Assembly (NCBI GenBank): GCA_947377705.1
Contig: CANCGU010000075.1
Span: forward strand, 1-10,775
DNA length: 10,775 nt
Source: Comamonadaceae bacterium
Lineage (GTDB): Bacteria > Pseudomonadota > Gammaproteobacteria > Burkholderiales > Burkholderiaceae
Direction of reading: 5' to 3'
Shown here: piece after piece, positions 1 through 7,157 of the stretch
Position numbering within the stretch: the first letter of the stretch is position 1
Layout: each line of letters opens with the position of its first letter
The notes under the pieces: generated by a model
The model's input: the letters and a program-made list of their open reading frames with translations, nothing else
Database searches by the model: none
Told to the model about the DNA's origin: nothing
Made by a program: the position numbers and the translations under genes

Positions 1-380
1 TGCACATGCGCAAAAGCTTTGAGCTTGTCCATCAAGATGGGGGTCAAGCGGTGCTGCTCTAAGTGCAAGCGAAAGGGGTAGGGGGTGTCGTTCTTGAGCA
101 GGCCCAAGTCCCACTCGGCCACTAAGCCATGGGCCAGGTCACACGACTGCCAACGCGGCACCTGAATGCCCAGTGCCAACATGTCGTCAGCCACCCCGGC
201 TTGGTGGAGCATCTCCAGCGTGGGTGGATGGAAGGTGCCCGCGCGCAGGTCTTTGGTCAGGCCGGGTTCGGCCTCCAACACCACGCACGAGACACCCCGT
301 TGCGCCAGCACCAAGGCTGTCAGCAAACCCACAGGGCCCGCTCCCGCAATCATCACTTGCGCATTTGGCTGTTCCAGCAT
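1..380 (-). CDS. FAD-dependent monooxygenase, N-terminal part (runs off left edge)
   Basis: The minus strand is open from an ATG at 378-380 to the window edge, giving 126 complete codons without a stop. Seen in the sequence: a Rossmann-type dinucleotide motif IAGAGPVG (GxGxxG at residues 13-18), and an acidic residue (E36) at the end of the second strand, as expected for binding the FAD ribose. Further on is the stretch RAGTFHPPTLEML at 46-58, followed by LEQHRLTPIL near 108-117. This layout is typical of the PheA/TfdB-like flavin monooxygenases (phenol, pentachlorophenol and hydroxyphenylpropionate hydroxylases and many of unknown substrate). Such enzymes use NAD(P)H and O2 to hydroxylate aromatic or similar compounds in the cytoplasm. 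A purine-rich AAGGGTAGG-like ribosome site sits just before the ATG. An in-frame TTG 15 bases upstream is a less likely start. The substrate cannot be told because the substrate domain lies outside the window. It points the same way as pyrF, 126 bases downstream of it. Confidence 0.85.
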   Translation of the reverse strand, partial: MLEQPNAQVMIAGAGPVGLLTALVLAQRGVSCVVLEAEPGLTKDLRAGTFHPPTLEMLHQAGVADDMLALGIQVPRWQSCDLAHGLVAEWDLGLLKNDTPYPFRLHLEQHRLTPILMDKLKAFAHV

Positions 381-479
381 GCCTACCCTTTTCAAAAAAT
401 CATCAGGTCAATGCAACACATGCTAAAAGAAAAGCGGCTTGGTGCAGAAGCGGCTCAGTCCCCCAGGTGATTGGAGGCA

Positions 480-497
480 TGGCCGCCAAGACGGCCA
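480..497 (-). other. Small hairpin just after pyrF
   Basis: A 6-bp inverted repeat (TGGCCG / CGGCCA, 6-base loop) begins about ten bases after the pyrF stop on the pyrF-coding strand. It is GC-rich but has no run of T after it, so it is not a classical intrinsic terminator. It may stabilise the 3' end or assist Rho-dependent ending. The rest of the 381-506 gap between pyrF and the monooxygenase shows nothing else I can support. Confidence 0.3.
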
Positions 498-506
498 AAC
501 AGGGGG

Positions 507-1349
507 TCAGTTCAGGGCTGCGGCTTGCAACACATCGCGCGTTTGCAGGGCCACACGGCGTGCAGCCTGGGCAAAGTCAGCCCCCGACGAGGCATACAAA
601 ATGGCACGCGACGAGTTGACGATGGTGGTACCCGCCACATGGCCTTGTGCGCCCGACATGCCCGCCTTCACCGTGGCCGCAGCATCGCCACCTTGCGCGC
701 CCACACCGGGGATGAGCAAGGGCAGGGTTGGCGCCAAGGCACGCACACGTTCAATTTCTTTCGGGTAGGTCGCGCCCACCACCAAACCCAGTTGGCCATT
801 CAGATTCCAAGGGCCTTGGGCCAAACGGGCCACGTGTTCGTACAAAAGGGGTTGGCCTTCGATCGAAGCCAAACGCTGACCTTGCAAATCGTCGCCACCC
901 GGGTTGGAGGTGCGGCACAGCAAGAAGGCGCCCTTCTCGTGGTGTTTCAAATACGGTTGCACCGAGTCAAAGCCCATGAAGGGCGACAAGGTAACTGCAT
1001 CGGCACCATAGCGCTCAAAGGCTTCAATGGCGTATTGCTCGGCGGTGGAGCCAATGTCACCGCGCTTGGCGTCCAAGATGATGGGCACTTGAGGTGCGAC
1101 ACGGCGCATGTGTTCCATCAAACGCTCCAGTTGCCCCTCGGCACGGTGCGCCGCGAAGTAGGCAATTTGGGGTTTGAAGGCAATGGCTAGGTCGGCCGTG
1201 GCGTCCACGATGGCGGCACAAAAATCGTAAATTTTGTTGGAGTCGCCCTTGATGCTGTCGGGGAATTTGGTGGGCTCTGGGTCCAAGCCCACACACAGCA
1301 TGGAGGCGTTTTGGCGCTCGGCTGCGCTCAGCATGTCAAGAAATTTCAT
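507..1349 (-). CDS. pyrF: Orotidine-5'-phosphate decarboxylase (long, type 2-like)
   Basis: The 280-residue protein decarboxylates orotidine 5'-monophosphate to UMP, the last step of de novo pyrimidine synthesis, in the cytoplasm. Seen: the catalytic [10 protein letters not shown] block at 93-102 with the charged D93, K95 and D98 that form the Asp-Lys-Asp network; an FKPQIAYF strand at 58-65; and the phosphate-binding loop [10 protein letters not shown] at 213-222. Known of the family: the short E. coli-type enzymes are about 230-245 residues, whereas the long type (Myxococcus, mycobacteria and many beta-proteobacteria) is about 270-285 and carries DAKRGDIG. This one is the long type. The start is the ATG that gives the expected KFLDML N terminus; no clear Shine-Dalgarno sequence precedes it. 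It is divergent from the LysR gene across 49 bases. Nothing suggests a link to the catabolic operon to the right; it is best read as a housekeeping neighbour. Confidence 0.96.
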   Translation of the reverse strand: MKFLDMLSAAERQNASMLCVGLDPEPTKFPDSIKGDSNKIYDFCAAIVDATADLAIAFKPQIAYFAAHRAEGQLERLMEHMRRVAPQVPIILDAKRGDIGSTAEQYAIEAFERYGADAVTLSPFMGFDSVQPYLKHHEKGAFLLCRTSNPGGDDLQGQRLASIEGQPLLYEHVARLAQGPWNLNGQLGLVVGATYPKEIERVRALAPTLPLLIPGVGAQGGDAAATVKAGMSGAQGHVAGTTIVNSSRAILYASSGADFAQAARRVALQTRDVLQAAALN

Positions 1350-1360
1350 GGGCTGATTTT

Positions 1361-1366
1361 AGAAGG
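1361..1366 (+). promoter_or_regulatory. Shine-Dalgarno sequence for the leader frame
   Basis: AGAAGG lies six bases before the ATG at 1373. It is the only good ribosome site on the plus strand between pyrF and the LysR gene, and it is 32 bases from the LysR start, too far to serve it directly. This decides in favour of translation beginning at the leader frame. Confidence 0.45.
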
Positions 1367-1372
1367 CTTACC

Positions 1373-1402
1373 ATGCTCGTTTTACGGCCCCCACGATCAT
1401 GA
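1373..1402 (+). CDS. Putative nine-codon leader peptide coupled to the LysR gene
   Basis: ATG at 1373 opens a frame coding for MLVLRPPRS, whose TGA stop (1400-1402) overlaps the LysR start codon (1399-1401) in an ATGA arrangement. An AGAAGG Shine-Dalgarno sequence (1361-1366) stands six bases before this ATG, a good spacing, while the LysR ATG itself is preceded by a C-rich stretch with no ribosome site. Inference: ribosomes load at the leader, terminate on the ATGA and restart on the LysR frame. The two consecutive prolines near the end could slow ribosomes there. A chance occurrence is possible because the frame is very short; whether the peptide has any function of its own is unknown. Confidence 0.4.
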   Translation: MLVLRPPRS

Positions 1403-2304
1403 ATTTACGATTTGTTGAAGCCTTTTATTGGGTTGCCTCGCTCAAAAGTATTTCGCGCGCAGCAGAAAAACTTTATTTAACCCAGTCTGCCATGTCCAGT
1501 CGTATTGCCACGCTGGAGAGTGAAATGGGGGTTTTGTTGATTGACCGACGTGACAAGCAGTTCAAACTCACGGTGGCGGGTGCTCGCTTTTTGGTTTATG
1601 CCGAAAAATTGTTGGAGTTGCAACGCAAGGTCAAGCTAGAAATGGGTTCTGGTCAATCCATGGCTGTATCCATGCGCATCGGTGCCATCGAATCAGTTTT
1701 GCATTCTTGGCTCATCCCCTGGCTTGAGAAGTTGCGCACTGACCATCCTGGCTTAGAGCTAGAACTGACCGTCGAAACCACGCCGATCTTGGTGGATCAA
1801 GTCCAACGAGGCACATTGGATTTGATGTTTGCTGCATTGCCCGCATCAGCAGACGGCGTACGCAACCGCGCGTTGCCTTCGATGGAAATGGTCTTTGTTG
1901 GAAACTCCAAGTTGCATACAAAAAGAAAATACCGTATCGGCGAACTGGCAGAAATGGAGTTGTTGACCTTCCAAAAAGGCTCGCAACCGCATGTGACTTT
2001 GCTGGATTTGTTGCGCCAACACCAATTGGTGCCCAAAAGAGTACACGCCATATCCTCTATCTCGGCCATGCTGCAATTGGTACAAGGTGGCTTTGGCGTG
2101 GCCTTGTTGCCACGCGCGGCCGTACGGCGCTTGTCGAATGTTGCCGAGCTGAAATTGCTGAGCTGTGATGCCAAATTACAGGCCCTGCCGATTCAAGCGA
2201 GTTACCGCACCGACCCGACGTCAGACACCGTCGAGCAAGTTGTGCAATCGGCCTTTTCTTTTGTCTTAAACACCCCTCCAAAAGCCACAAAGGGTAAATC
2301 CTGA
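1399..2304 (+). CDS. LysR-family transcriptional regulator
   Basis: A 301-residue protein of standard LysR length. Seen: an N-terminal winged helix-turn-helix over about residues 2-62, with the hallmark pattern FYWVASLKSISRAAEKL, then LTQSAMSSRIATLE as recognition helix and VLLIDRR as wing. A linker helix follows (about 63-90). The effector-binding, periplasmic-binding-protein-like domain runs from about 91 (MRIGAIESV) to 295, with the usual GFGVALLPRAAV near its end. LysR proteins usually activate a nearby operon when a pathway compound binds. Here the gene is divergent from pyrF but reads the same way as the DUF1445-transporter-oxoprolinase operon, which starts 111 bases after it. That operon is the likely target (inference). 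The start matches the family N terminus, but it lacks its own ribosome site and probably depends on the leader frame before it. The stop codon overlaps a perfect hairpin. Confidence 0.95.
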   Translation: MNLRFVEAFYWVASLKSISRAAEKLYLTQSAMSSRIATLESEMGVLLIDRRDKQFKLTVAGARFLVYAEKLLELQRKVKLEMGSGQSMAVSMRIGAIESVLHSWLIPWLEKLRTDHPGLELELTVETTPILVDQVQRGTLDLMFAALPASADGVRNRALPSMEMVFVGNSKLHTKRKYRIGELAEMELLTFQKGSQPHVTLLDLLRQHQLVPKRVHAISSISAMLQLVQGGFGVALLPRAAVRRLSNVAELKLLSCDAKLQALPIQASYRTDPTSDTVEQVVQSAFSFVLNTPPKATKGKS

Positions 2305-2323
2305 CATCGAAAAAATCGATGTC
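2303..2323 (+). repeat. Perfect hairpin overlapping the LysR stop codon
   Basis: Arms GACATCGA (2303-2310) and TCGATGTC (2316-2323) are perfect 8-bp complements around an AAAAA loop. The left arm begins inside the LysR stop codon. There is no T-run after it on either strand, so it is not a classical intrinsic terminator. It may cap the regulator mRNA, partly separate it from the operon, or serve as a protein-binding dyad. Confidence 0.55.
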
Positions 2324-2358
2324 GTTAGCGAAATATTTTGAATTTGCGAAGCGCTAAC
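2324..2358 (+). promoter_or_regulatory. Long dyad upstream of the operon, candidate LysR operator
   Basis: GTTAGCG (2324-2330) and CGCTAAC (2352-2358) are exact reverse complements separated by 21 bases of AT-rich sequence that contains a near-palindrome CGAAATATTTTG (2329-2340). The dyad begins immediately after the hairpin at 2303-2323 and lies 58 to 92 bases before the GTG start of the first operon gene, where an activator site would be expected. LysR proteins bind interrupted dyads upstream of their promoters. I could not identify a convincing -35/-10 pair nearby, so the promoter itself is not called. An alternative is an RNA stem in the leader. Confidence 0.4.
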
Positions 2359-2404
2359 TGAGCTTTCACAATCCGTCCATCGTCATCAAGATGGCATGGA
2401 AACT

Positions 2405-2410
2405 GAGGGA
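2405..2410 (+). promoter_or_regulatory. Ribosome binding site fixing a GTG start
   Basis: GAGGGA stands five bases before the GTG at 2416. It supports the non-ATG start of the DUF1445 gene; no ATG in that frame lies nearby. Confidence 0.7.
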
Positions 2411-2415
2411 ACCAA

Positions 2416-3240
2416 GTGAGCACTTCGTCGAATTCAATCTTGTCTGTATTTGGCCCCGAGGGTGCCAAGAGTGCGGGCCGTGTACGCGAAGTCATTCGCC
2501 GGGGTGACTGGACTTCACACACCAGCGGCTTGGCCAATGCCCATGTTCAGGGCAATGTAGTGATTCTTCCTGAAGCCTTGGCTGCCGATTTTTTGCGCTA
2601 CTGCCAACGCAACCCAAAGCCGTGCCCTGTGCTAGCAGTATCCGAGCCGGGTCACGCCGAGTTACCCAGCTTAGGAATGGACATTGACATTTGCTCTGAT
2701 TTACCTCGGTACCGCGTTTGGCACCACGGAGAGGTCGTCGATGAACCCACCGACATCTCTGCCCTCTGGCGTGCAGACTTGGTGACGTTTGTATTGGGCT
2801 GTTCCTTTTCATTCGAACAAGCCTTGATTGAGGCGGGCTTGCCCTTGCGACACATTGAACAAGGCAAGAACGTGGCGATGTACAAATCAAACATTCAAAC
2901 CCAAGTGGCGGGTGAATTCGGCGGTCCGATGGTGGTTTCTATGCGCCCCATGAAAGCTGCTGCCGCGATACGCGCCGTCCAAGTGACATCGCGCTTTCCA
3001 GATGTCCATGGCGCCCCCATACATCTAGGTGACCCATCGTTGATTGGCATCCGTGATTTGAACACCCCCGATTACGGCGAGGCCGTAGAGGTGATGCACG
3101 ACGAAATTCCTGTCTTTTGGGCTTGTGGTGTGACGCCACAAGCTGCCTTACTTCGAGCCCGACCAGCGTTTTGCATCACCCACGCCCCAGGCGCGATGTT
3201 GGTCACGGATTTGCTTAACCAACAGCTGGCATGTTTTTAA
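2416..3240 (+). CDS. DUF1445/UPF0317 protein, D-glutamate cyclase-like putative hydro-lyase
   Basis: The 274-residue protein starts at GTG with a well-placed GAGGGA site. Nearly all the conserved blocks of the family are visible: a glycine-rich start (IRRG), [17 protein letters not shown] near 44-60, [10 protein letters not shown] at 64-73, SDLPRYRVW at 94-102, [11 protein letters not shown] at 127-137, VVSMRP at 173-178, [15 protein letters not shown] at 193-207, [11 protein letters not shown] at 232-242 and [10 protein letters not shown] at 253-262. Known: bacterial members are annotated as putative hydro-lyases (B. subtilis YcsI, encoded beside the PxpABC 5-oxoprolinase genes). The mammalian relative DGLUCY has this domain plus another and converts D-glutamate to 5-oxo-D-proline. 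Inference: with a 5-oxoprolinase at the end of the same operon, this enzyme probably acts on glutamate or 5-oxoproline, perhaps on the D forms. Activity of a stand-alone DUF1445 domain is not settled, so the reaction is tentative; family assignment is very firm. It has no signal peptide and should be cytoplasmic. Confidence 0.93.
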   Translation: MSTSSNSILSVFGPEGAKSAGRVREVIRRGDWTSHTSGLANAHVQGNVVILPEALAADFLRYCQRNPKPCPVLAVSEPGHAELPSLGMDIDICSDLPRYRVWHHGEVVDEPTDISALWRADLVTFVLGCSFSFEQALIEAGLPLRHIEQGKNVAMYKSNIQTQVAGEFGGPMVVSMRPMKAAAAIRAVQVTSRFPDVHGAPIHLGDPSLIGIRDLNTPDYGEAVEVMHDEIPVFWACGVTPQAALLRARPAFCITHAPGAMLVTDLLNQQLACF

Positions 3241-3273
3241 ACGCTGGCGAAAAAACGATTTGAACAATTTAAC

Positions 3274-3278
3274 AGGAG
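3274..3278 (+). promoter_or_regulatory. Ribosome binding site deciding the binding-protein start
   Basis: AGGAG ends one base before an ATG at 3280 and seven bases before an ATG at 3286. Only the second has workable spacing, so the protein should begin MKKSLWSR rather than MQMKKSLW. Confidence 0.7.
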
Positions 3279-3285
3279 CATGCAA

Positions 3286-4551
3286 ATGAAAAAATCTTTA
3301 TGGTCTCGTGTCGCTGTCATCATGGCTGGCAGTGCCATCACGTTGAGTGCTTATGCGCAGCAAGAAGTCAGAATTGGGGTGATCTACCCACTGACAGGAC
3401 CTGGCGCAGCAGTTGGAGCAGAGCTCCGTAGCGCGTTAGAGCTAGCGGCTGATGTGATTAACAACGGTGCACCTGGCATCGCTGAGTTGCCCTTCGCTGC
3501 AGGCAAAGGTTTGCCTAATTTGAAGGGTGCCAAGATCAAGCTGGTGTTTGCCGACCATCAAGCCAACCCGCAGACGGGTGCCACCGAAGCCGAGCGACTC
3601 ATCACGCAGGAAAAGGTCGTGGCACTGATCGGGGCCTACAACAGTGCCGTCACGGCAACAGCAAGTCAGGTGGCTGAGCGTGCGGGCATTCCTTTTTTGA
3701 ATCCCGAATCTTCGTCAGCATCTCTGACGCAGAGAAATTTCAAATGGTTCTTTCGCACCACACCGCATGACGATCTGTTCGTGCACAACGCGTTCGACTT
3801 TTTGAAAGAGCTAGAAACTAAAAAAGGCATCAAGCCTGGTGCCATTGCCTCTCTGAATGAAAACGGTTTATGGGGTACCGAAACCACCAAATTACAAGCC
3901 AAGTTGGCACCAGAATTCAAGTTCAACTTGATCAAGCAAGTGGCTTATCCCGCCAAGACGACGCAATTGACGTCGGAAGTGCAAACACTCAAGGCAGCCA
4001 ACCCAAATCTGGTGTTGCAGTCCTCTTACACAGCAGATGCGATCCTCTCCATCAAGACCTACAAAGAACTAGGTTTCTCGCCAGACATGATTTTGGCGAA
4101 CAACGCAGGTTTTACCGATACCGACTTCATCAAAACCTTGGGCAAAGATGCTGAATACATCATCACGCGCGAAGTTTGGGCATTGGATTTGGCAACCCGT
4201 AACCCACTCATCAAGCAGGTCAACGACTTGTTCAACAGTCGCTACAAAATCAACTTCACTGGCAACTCATCGCGCACCTTCACAGGATTGATGGTGATGG
4301 CCGATGCCCTCAACCGGGCAGGCTCCACCGATCCAGAAGCGATTCGTAAGGCGTTGGTGGCGACGGATATTCCTAGCAACAAACTCATCATGCCTTGGCG
4401 AGGTGTGAAGTTTGATGCAGCAGGTCAAAACACATTAGGCCAAGGCATTCTGGTCCAGATTGTGGACGGCAAGTACAACACCGTTTGGCCCTTCAACATG
4501 GCTGCGCGTGAAGTGATTTGGCCGATGCCAAAGTGGGATCAACGCAAGTGA
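3286..4551 (+). CDS. LivJ/K-like periplasmic substrate-binding protein
   Basis: A 421-residue binding protein of a branched-chain-amino-acid-type (HAAT family) ABC transporter. Seen: a Sec signal peptide with basic MKK start, a hydrophobic core, and a likely signal peptidase I site after AYA (residue 24) before QQEVRIGVIYPLTGPGA. Next comes the type I periplasmic-binding fold, with an IGAYNSAVTATASQVAERAG strand-loop near 115-134 and PFLNPESSS at 137-144, the hinge-proximal region that lines the ligand pocket in this family. The first ATG six bases upstream is rejected on ribosome-site spacing. Members bind amino acids, amides, urea, aromatic acids or other small compounds, so sequence alone does not give the ligand. 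Context (a glutamate/5-oxoproline-type enzyme on either side of the transporter) suggests 5-oxoproline, glutamate or a related lactam; this is inference. It is 45 bases after the DUF1445 stop and probably made in excess from the same mRNA. Confidence 0.94.
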   Translation: MKKSLWSRVAVIMAGSAITLSAYAQQEVRIGVIYPLTGPGAAVGAELRSALELAADVINNGAPGIAELPFAAGKGLPNLKGAKIKLVFADHQANPQTGATEAERLITQEKVVALIGAYNSAVTATASQVAERAGIPFLNPESSSASLTQRNFKWFFRTTPHDDLFVHNAFDFLKELETKKGIKPGAIASLNENGLWGTETTKLQAKLAPEFKFNLIKQVAYPAKTTQLTSEVQTLKAANPNLVLQSSYTADAILSIKTYKELGFSPDMILANNAGFTDTDFIKTLGKDAEYIITREVWALDLATRNPLIKQVNDLFNSRYKINFTGNSSRTFTGLMVMADALNRAGSTDPEAIRKALVATDIPSNKLIMPWRGVKFDAAGQNTLGQGILVQIVDGKYNTVWPFNMAAREVIWPMPKWDQRK

Positions 4552-4586
4552 GTTGCAGATGACGCGCTTGTATTGAAAGACTAACC

Positions 4587-5453
4587 ATGACCACAGAAAT
4601 TCTGCTTCAGACACTTGCGTCTGGCATATTGATCGGGTTGATTTACGCGCTGGTAGCCATCGGTCTGACCATGATTTTTGGGGTCATGGACATTGTGAAC
4701 TTTGCACACGGTGAGTTCCTCATGCTTGGTATGTACTCGACCTTCTGGCTATTCTCGTTGTACGCACTGGACCCGCTTGTGACGCTCCCATTGACGGTAC
4801 TCATGTTGTTTGCCTTTGGTGTGTTGCTGTACCGGCTGCTGATTGTTCGGATCATCAATGCCCCCATGCTGTCGCAAATTTTCGCCACATTTGGTCTGAT
4901 GATTTTGCTGCGCGGGGTTGCCCAGTTTTTTTGGAAATCAGACTTTCGCTCCATTGAGAACTCGTCCGTAAGCGGCACAGTGAAGTTTGTTGGTATTCAA
5001 TTGGGTCAGCCACAGTTGGTGGCGGGTTTTGGGGCCATCGTCATCACGGGCTTGATCTACTTTTTTCTGCACCGAACCCGACTTGGTGCAGCACTGGAAG
5101 CAACGGCATCTGATAAAGAAGCTGCACGCCTTATGGGCATTGACTCGCACAAGATGTTCTCACTGGCTTGGGGCATCGGGGCTGCTTGCGCGGGGGCAGC
5201 AGGTGCGTTGCTGGCGACCTTCTTCCCGATATTTCCGGATGTTGGCGCCAACTTCATTCTGCTGGCCTTTGTGGTGGTCAACCTGGGTGGCTTTGGCAGT
5301 GTGACAGGTGCCTTTTGGGCCGGTATTTTGGTGGGCGTGATTGAAGTCATGGGCGGTTTGCTGCTCGGGCCACAGTACAAGACAGCGATCGTTCTGGCGC
5401 TGTTTCTTGGCGTGTTGATGTTGCGCCCACAGGGCCTGATGGGCAAGGCATAA
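4587..5453 (+). CDS. LivH-like ABC transporter permease
   Basis: The 288-residue inner-membrane protein is one half of the transport channel. Seen: about eight hydrophobic segments; the family start LLQTLASGILIGLIYALVAIG; GVMDIVNFAHGEFLMLGMY at 32-50, the most conserved LivH block; a cytoplasmic EAA-like loop, LEATASDKEAARLMGID at 170-186, which contacts the ATPases; and NLGGFGSVTGAFWAGILVG at 232-250. The length matches LivH. The ribosome site is weak (GAAAGA). It follows the binding protein by 35 bases and precedes the partner permease by four, as in standard liv operons. Substrate choice lies mainly with the binding protein, so the family name does not prove leucine transport. Confidence 0.95.
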   Translation: MTTEILLQTLASGILIGLIYALVAIGLTMIFGVMDIVNFAHGEFLMLGMYSTFWLFSLYALDPLVTLPLTVLMLFAFGVLLYRLLIVRIINAPMLSQIFATFGLMILLRGVAQFFWKSDFRSIENSSVSGTVKFVGIQLGQPQLVAGFGAIVITGLIYFFLHRTRLGAALEATASDKEAARLMGIDSHKMFSLAWGIGAACAGAAGALLATFFPIFPDVGANFILLAFVVVNLGGFGSVTGAFWAGILVGVIEVMGGLLLGPQYKTAIVLALFLGVLMLRPQGLMGKA

Positions 5454-5457
5454 CGCT

Positions 5458-6447
5458 ATGAAGAACTATGTTTTCACTTTTCTGGGATTGGTCGTCGCAT
5501 GTGGATTGCCAGCAGCCATTGATTCATCGCATCTGAACATGGTCATCTTGGTGTTGATGGCAGCACAAGTGGGCGTCGCCTGGAACATCGTGGGTGGGTA
5601 TGCTGGCCAAGTGTCTCTGGGGCATGCCGCTTTCTATGGCGTGGGGGCCTACGTCTCAACGTTGTTGTTGGTCAAGTTTGGCATCAACCCTTGGGTCGGT
5701 GTTTTGTCTGGTGGTCTGGTCGCTGCCTTGCTAAGTTTGGCGTTCGGTTGGTCCTGCTTTCGTTTAAAAGGCCATTACTTTGCAATGGCCACGATTGCTG
5801 TGGCCGAGCTGGTTCAGATATTTTTCACCGAATGGGAGTATGGCGGTGCTGCCGTGGGGCTGTATGTTCCCATGGACCAGCAGGGCTGGTTATGGATGAA
5901 CTTTCCCACCAAGCTGCCCTACTACTGGTTGGCGCTGGGGCTTTTGTTATTGACCTTAGCAGCCAACTGGTGGATCGAGCGCAGTTATCTTGGCTACTAC
6001 TTCCGAGCCATCAAAGATGAGCCTGATGCAGCTCGCAGCATCGGCATCGATATTGCGCTGTACAAACAAATTGCGCTTTCCATCAGCGCCTTCTTCAGCG
6101 CCATCGGTGGCAGTTTGTATGCGCAAAAAGAACTCTACATTGACCCTAACTCGGTGCTGTCAACGGCACTGTCTATCAAGATGGCTCTGGTGGCCATCTT
6201 GGGTGGCGTCGGTACGCTGTTTGGGCCAGTTGTTGGTGCCGTCGTGTTAACCAGCATTGAGGAGTTCTCACGCATCTTCTTTGGCGGCACCGGTCGTGGC
6301 ACCGACGTCATCATTTATGCCAGCTTGATCATCGTGGTTGCGGTGTTTTACCCCACCGGAATCGTGGGATGGCTGCGCCGCTTCAAAGAGCGCCAAGCGG
6401 CAGCACTCGCCGCATCGACCAACGCAAGCAAAGAGGGGGTCGCATGA
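5458..6447 (+). CDS. LivM-like ABC transporter permease
   Basis: The 329-residue inner-membrane protein is the second half of the channel. Seen: an N-terminal membrane helix; GYAGQVSLGHAAFYGVGAY at 47-65, the LivM signature; RLKGHYFAMATIAVAEL near 102-118; an EAA-like loop FRAIKDEPDAARSIGID at 182-198; and LGGVGTLFGPVVGA at 248-261. A hydrophilic C-terminal tail follows the last helix. The start is four bases after the LivH stop, with an AAGG inside the previous gene as ribosome site. Its last codons overlap the next gene by ATGA, so translation of the two is probably coupled. Confidence 0.95.
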   Translation: MKNYVFTFLGLVVACGLPAAIDSSHLNMVILVLMAAQVGVAWNIVGGYAGQVSLGHAAFYGVGAYVSTLLLVKFGINPWVGVLSGGLVAALLSLAFGWSCFRLKGHYFAMATIAVAELVQIFFTEWEYGGAAVGLYVPMDQQGWLWMNFPTKLPYYWLALGLLLLTLAANWWIERSYLGYYFRAIKDEPDAARSIGIDIALYKQIALSISAFFSAIGGSLYAQKELYIDPNSVLSTALSIKMALVAILGGVGTLFGPVVGAVVLTSIEEFSRIFFGGTGRGTDVIIYASLIIVVAVFYPTGIVGWLRRFKERQAAALAASTNASKEGVA

Positions 6448-7157
6448 GCTTGTTAGAAGTACACCAAGTCAGCAAACGCTTTGGCGGTTTGACTGCCAAT
6501 CAAGATGTGTCGTTCAGCATCGAGACGGCTCAAATCGTGGGATTGATCGGACCCAACGGCGCAGGCAAAACAACGCTGTTCAACTGCGTGGCAGGCTTCT
6601 TTGCGCCTAGTGCGGGGAGCATCCGATTGAATGGACGCAACATCGCAGGTCTGTCCTCTGAGGCCTGCGCCAAGGCTGGCGTTGCGCGCACATTTCAAGT
6701 CGCGCGCACGTTTGGCAGCATGACAGCTTGTGAAAACGTGATGACTGCTGCCATGCTGTGGCAACACAACGTGGCCAAGGCTCGCTTAGCAGCCTTGCAT
6801 TGGCTGACCTTCGTCAATCTGCAAAACTTTGCCGACAAGCCAGCCATCAGCATGACTATCAGCGAACAACGACGTCTGGCCGTAGCACGTGCATTGGCCA
6901 CAAAGCCCAGCATTTTGCTGATGGACGAGGTGATGGCTGGCTTGAACCCGTCCGAGGTGCATCAAGCCGTGGATGTGGTTTTGAAAATACGCGACAGCGG
7001 CATCGCTTGCCTGATCGTGGAGCATGTACTGGAGGGCATCATGCCGATCGCCGACAAGATCGTGGTGTTGGACCGGGGCGTGAAGATTGCCGAAGGGACG
7101 CCTCAGCAAGTCTCGAATGATCCGCACGTCATCAGCGCTTACTTGGGAGATGAATGA
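6444..7157 (+). CDS. LivG-like ABC transporter ATPase with an atypical signature motif
   Basis: The 237-residue cytoplasmic ATPase powers the permease pair together with LivF. The start at 6444 is chosen because it has a strong GAGGGGGT ribosome site, overlaps the LivM stop as ATGA and gives the family N terminus LLEVHQVSKRFGGL. A longer frame from 6369 would lie inside livM. Seen: Walker A GPNGAGKTT at 36-44, Q-loop TFQ (Q85), Walker B ILLMDE at 157-162 followed by VMAGLNPSE, and the switch histidine H194 in VEHVLEGI. The signature that should read close to LSYGQ is MTISE at 137-141, so both the usual Ser and Gly are changed. The DEVMAGLNP form is, to my recollection, shared by a subgroup of LivG proteins that also lack LSxGQ, so this may be a subfamily trait rather than a defect. 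The stop overlaps livF by ATGA. Confidence 0.94.
   Translation: MSLLEVHQVSKRFGGLTANQDVSFSIETAQIVGLIGPNGAGKTTLFNCVAGFFAPSAGSIRLNGRNIAGLSSEACAKAGVARTFQVARTFGSMTACENVMTAAMLWQHNVAKARLAALHWLTFVNLQNFADKPAISMTISEQRRLAVARALATKPSILLMDEVMAGLNPSEVHQAVDVVLKIRDSGIACLIVEHVLEGIMPIADKIVVLDRGVKIAEGTPQQVSNDPHVISAYLGDE

Noticed and set aside
471..1190. A 239-codon plus-strand frame opposite pyrF
   Set aside because: It lies wholly antisense to a firmly identified pyrF, shows no recognisable domain, and its composition (rich in Arg, Gly, Gln and His) is that of a shadow frame.
2338..2366. Sigma-70 promoter for the operon using TTGAAT as -35
   Set aside because: No acceptable -10 hexamer occurs at 16-18 bases spacing; a promoter probably exists here but cannot be placed by eye.
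3280..3285. ATG at 3280 as start of the binding protein
   Set aside because: Only one base separates it from AGGAG, too close for initiation; the ATG at 3286 has seven and gives a normal signal peptide start.
6369..6443. Longer N terminus for the LivG-like protein from an ATG inside livM
   Set aside because: The extra 25 residues are unlike the family, while the ATG at 6444 has a strong ribosome site, an ATGA overlap with the livM stop and the expected N terminus.
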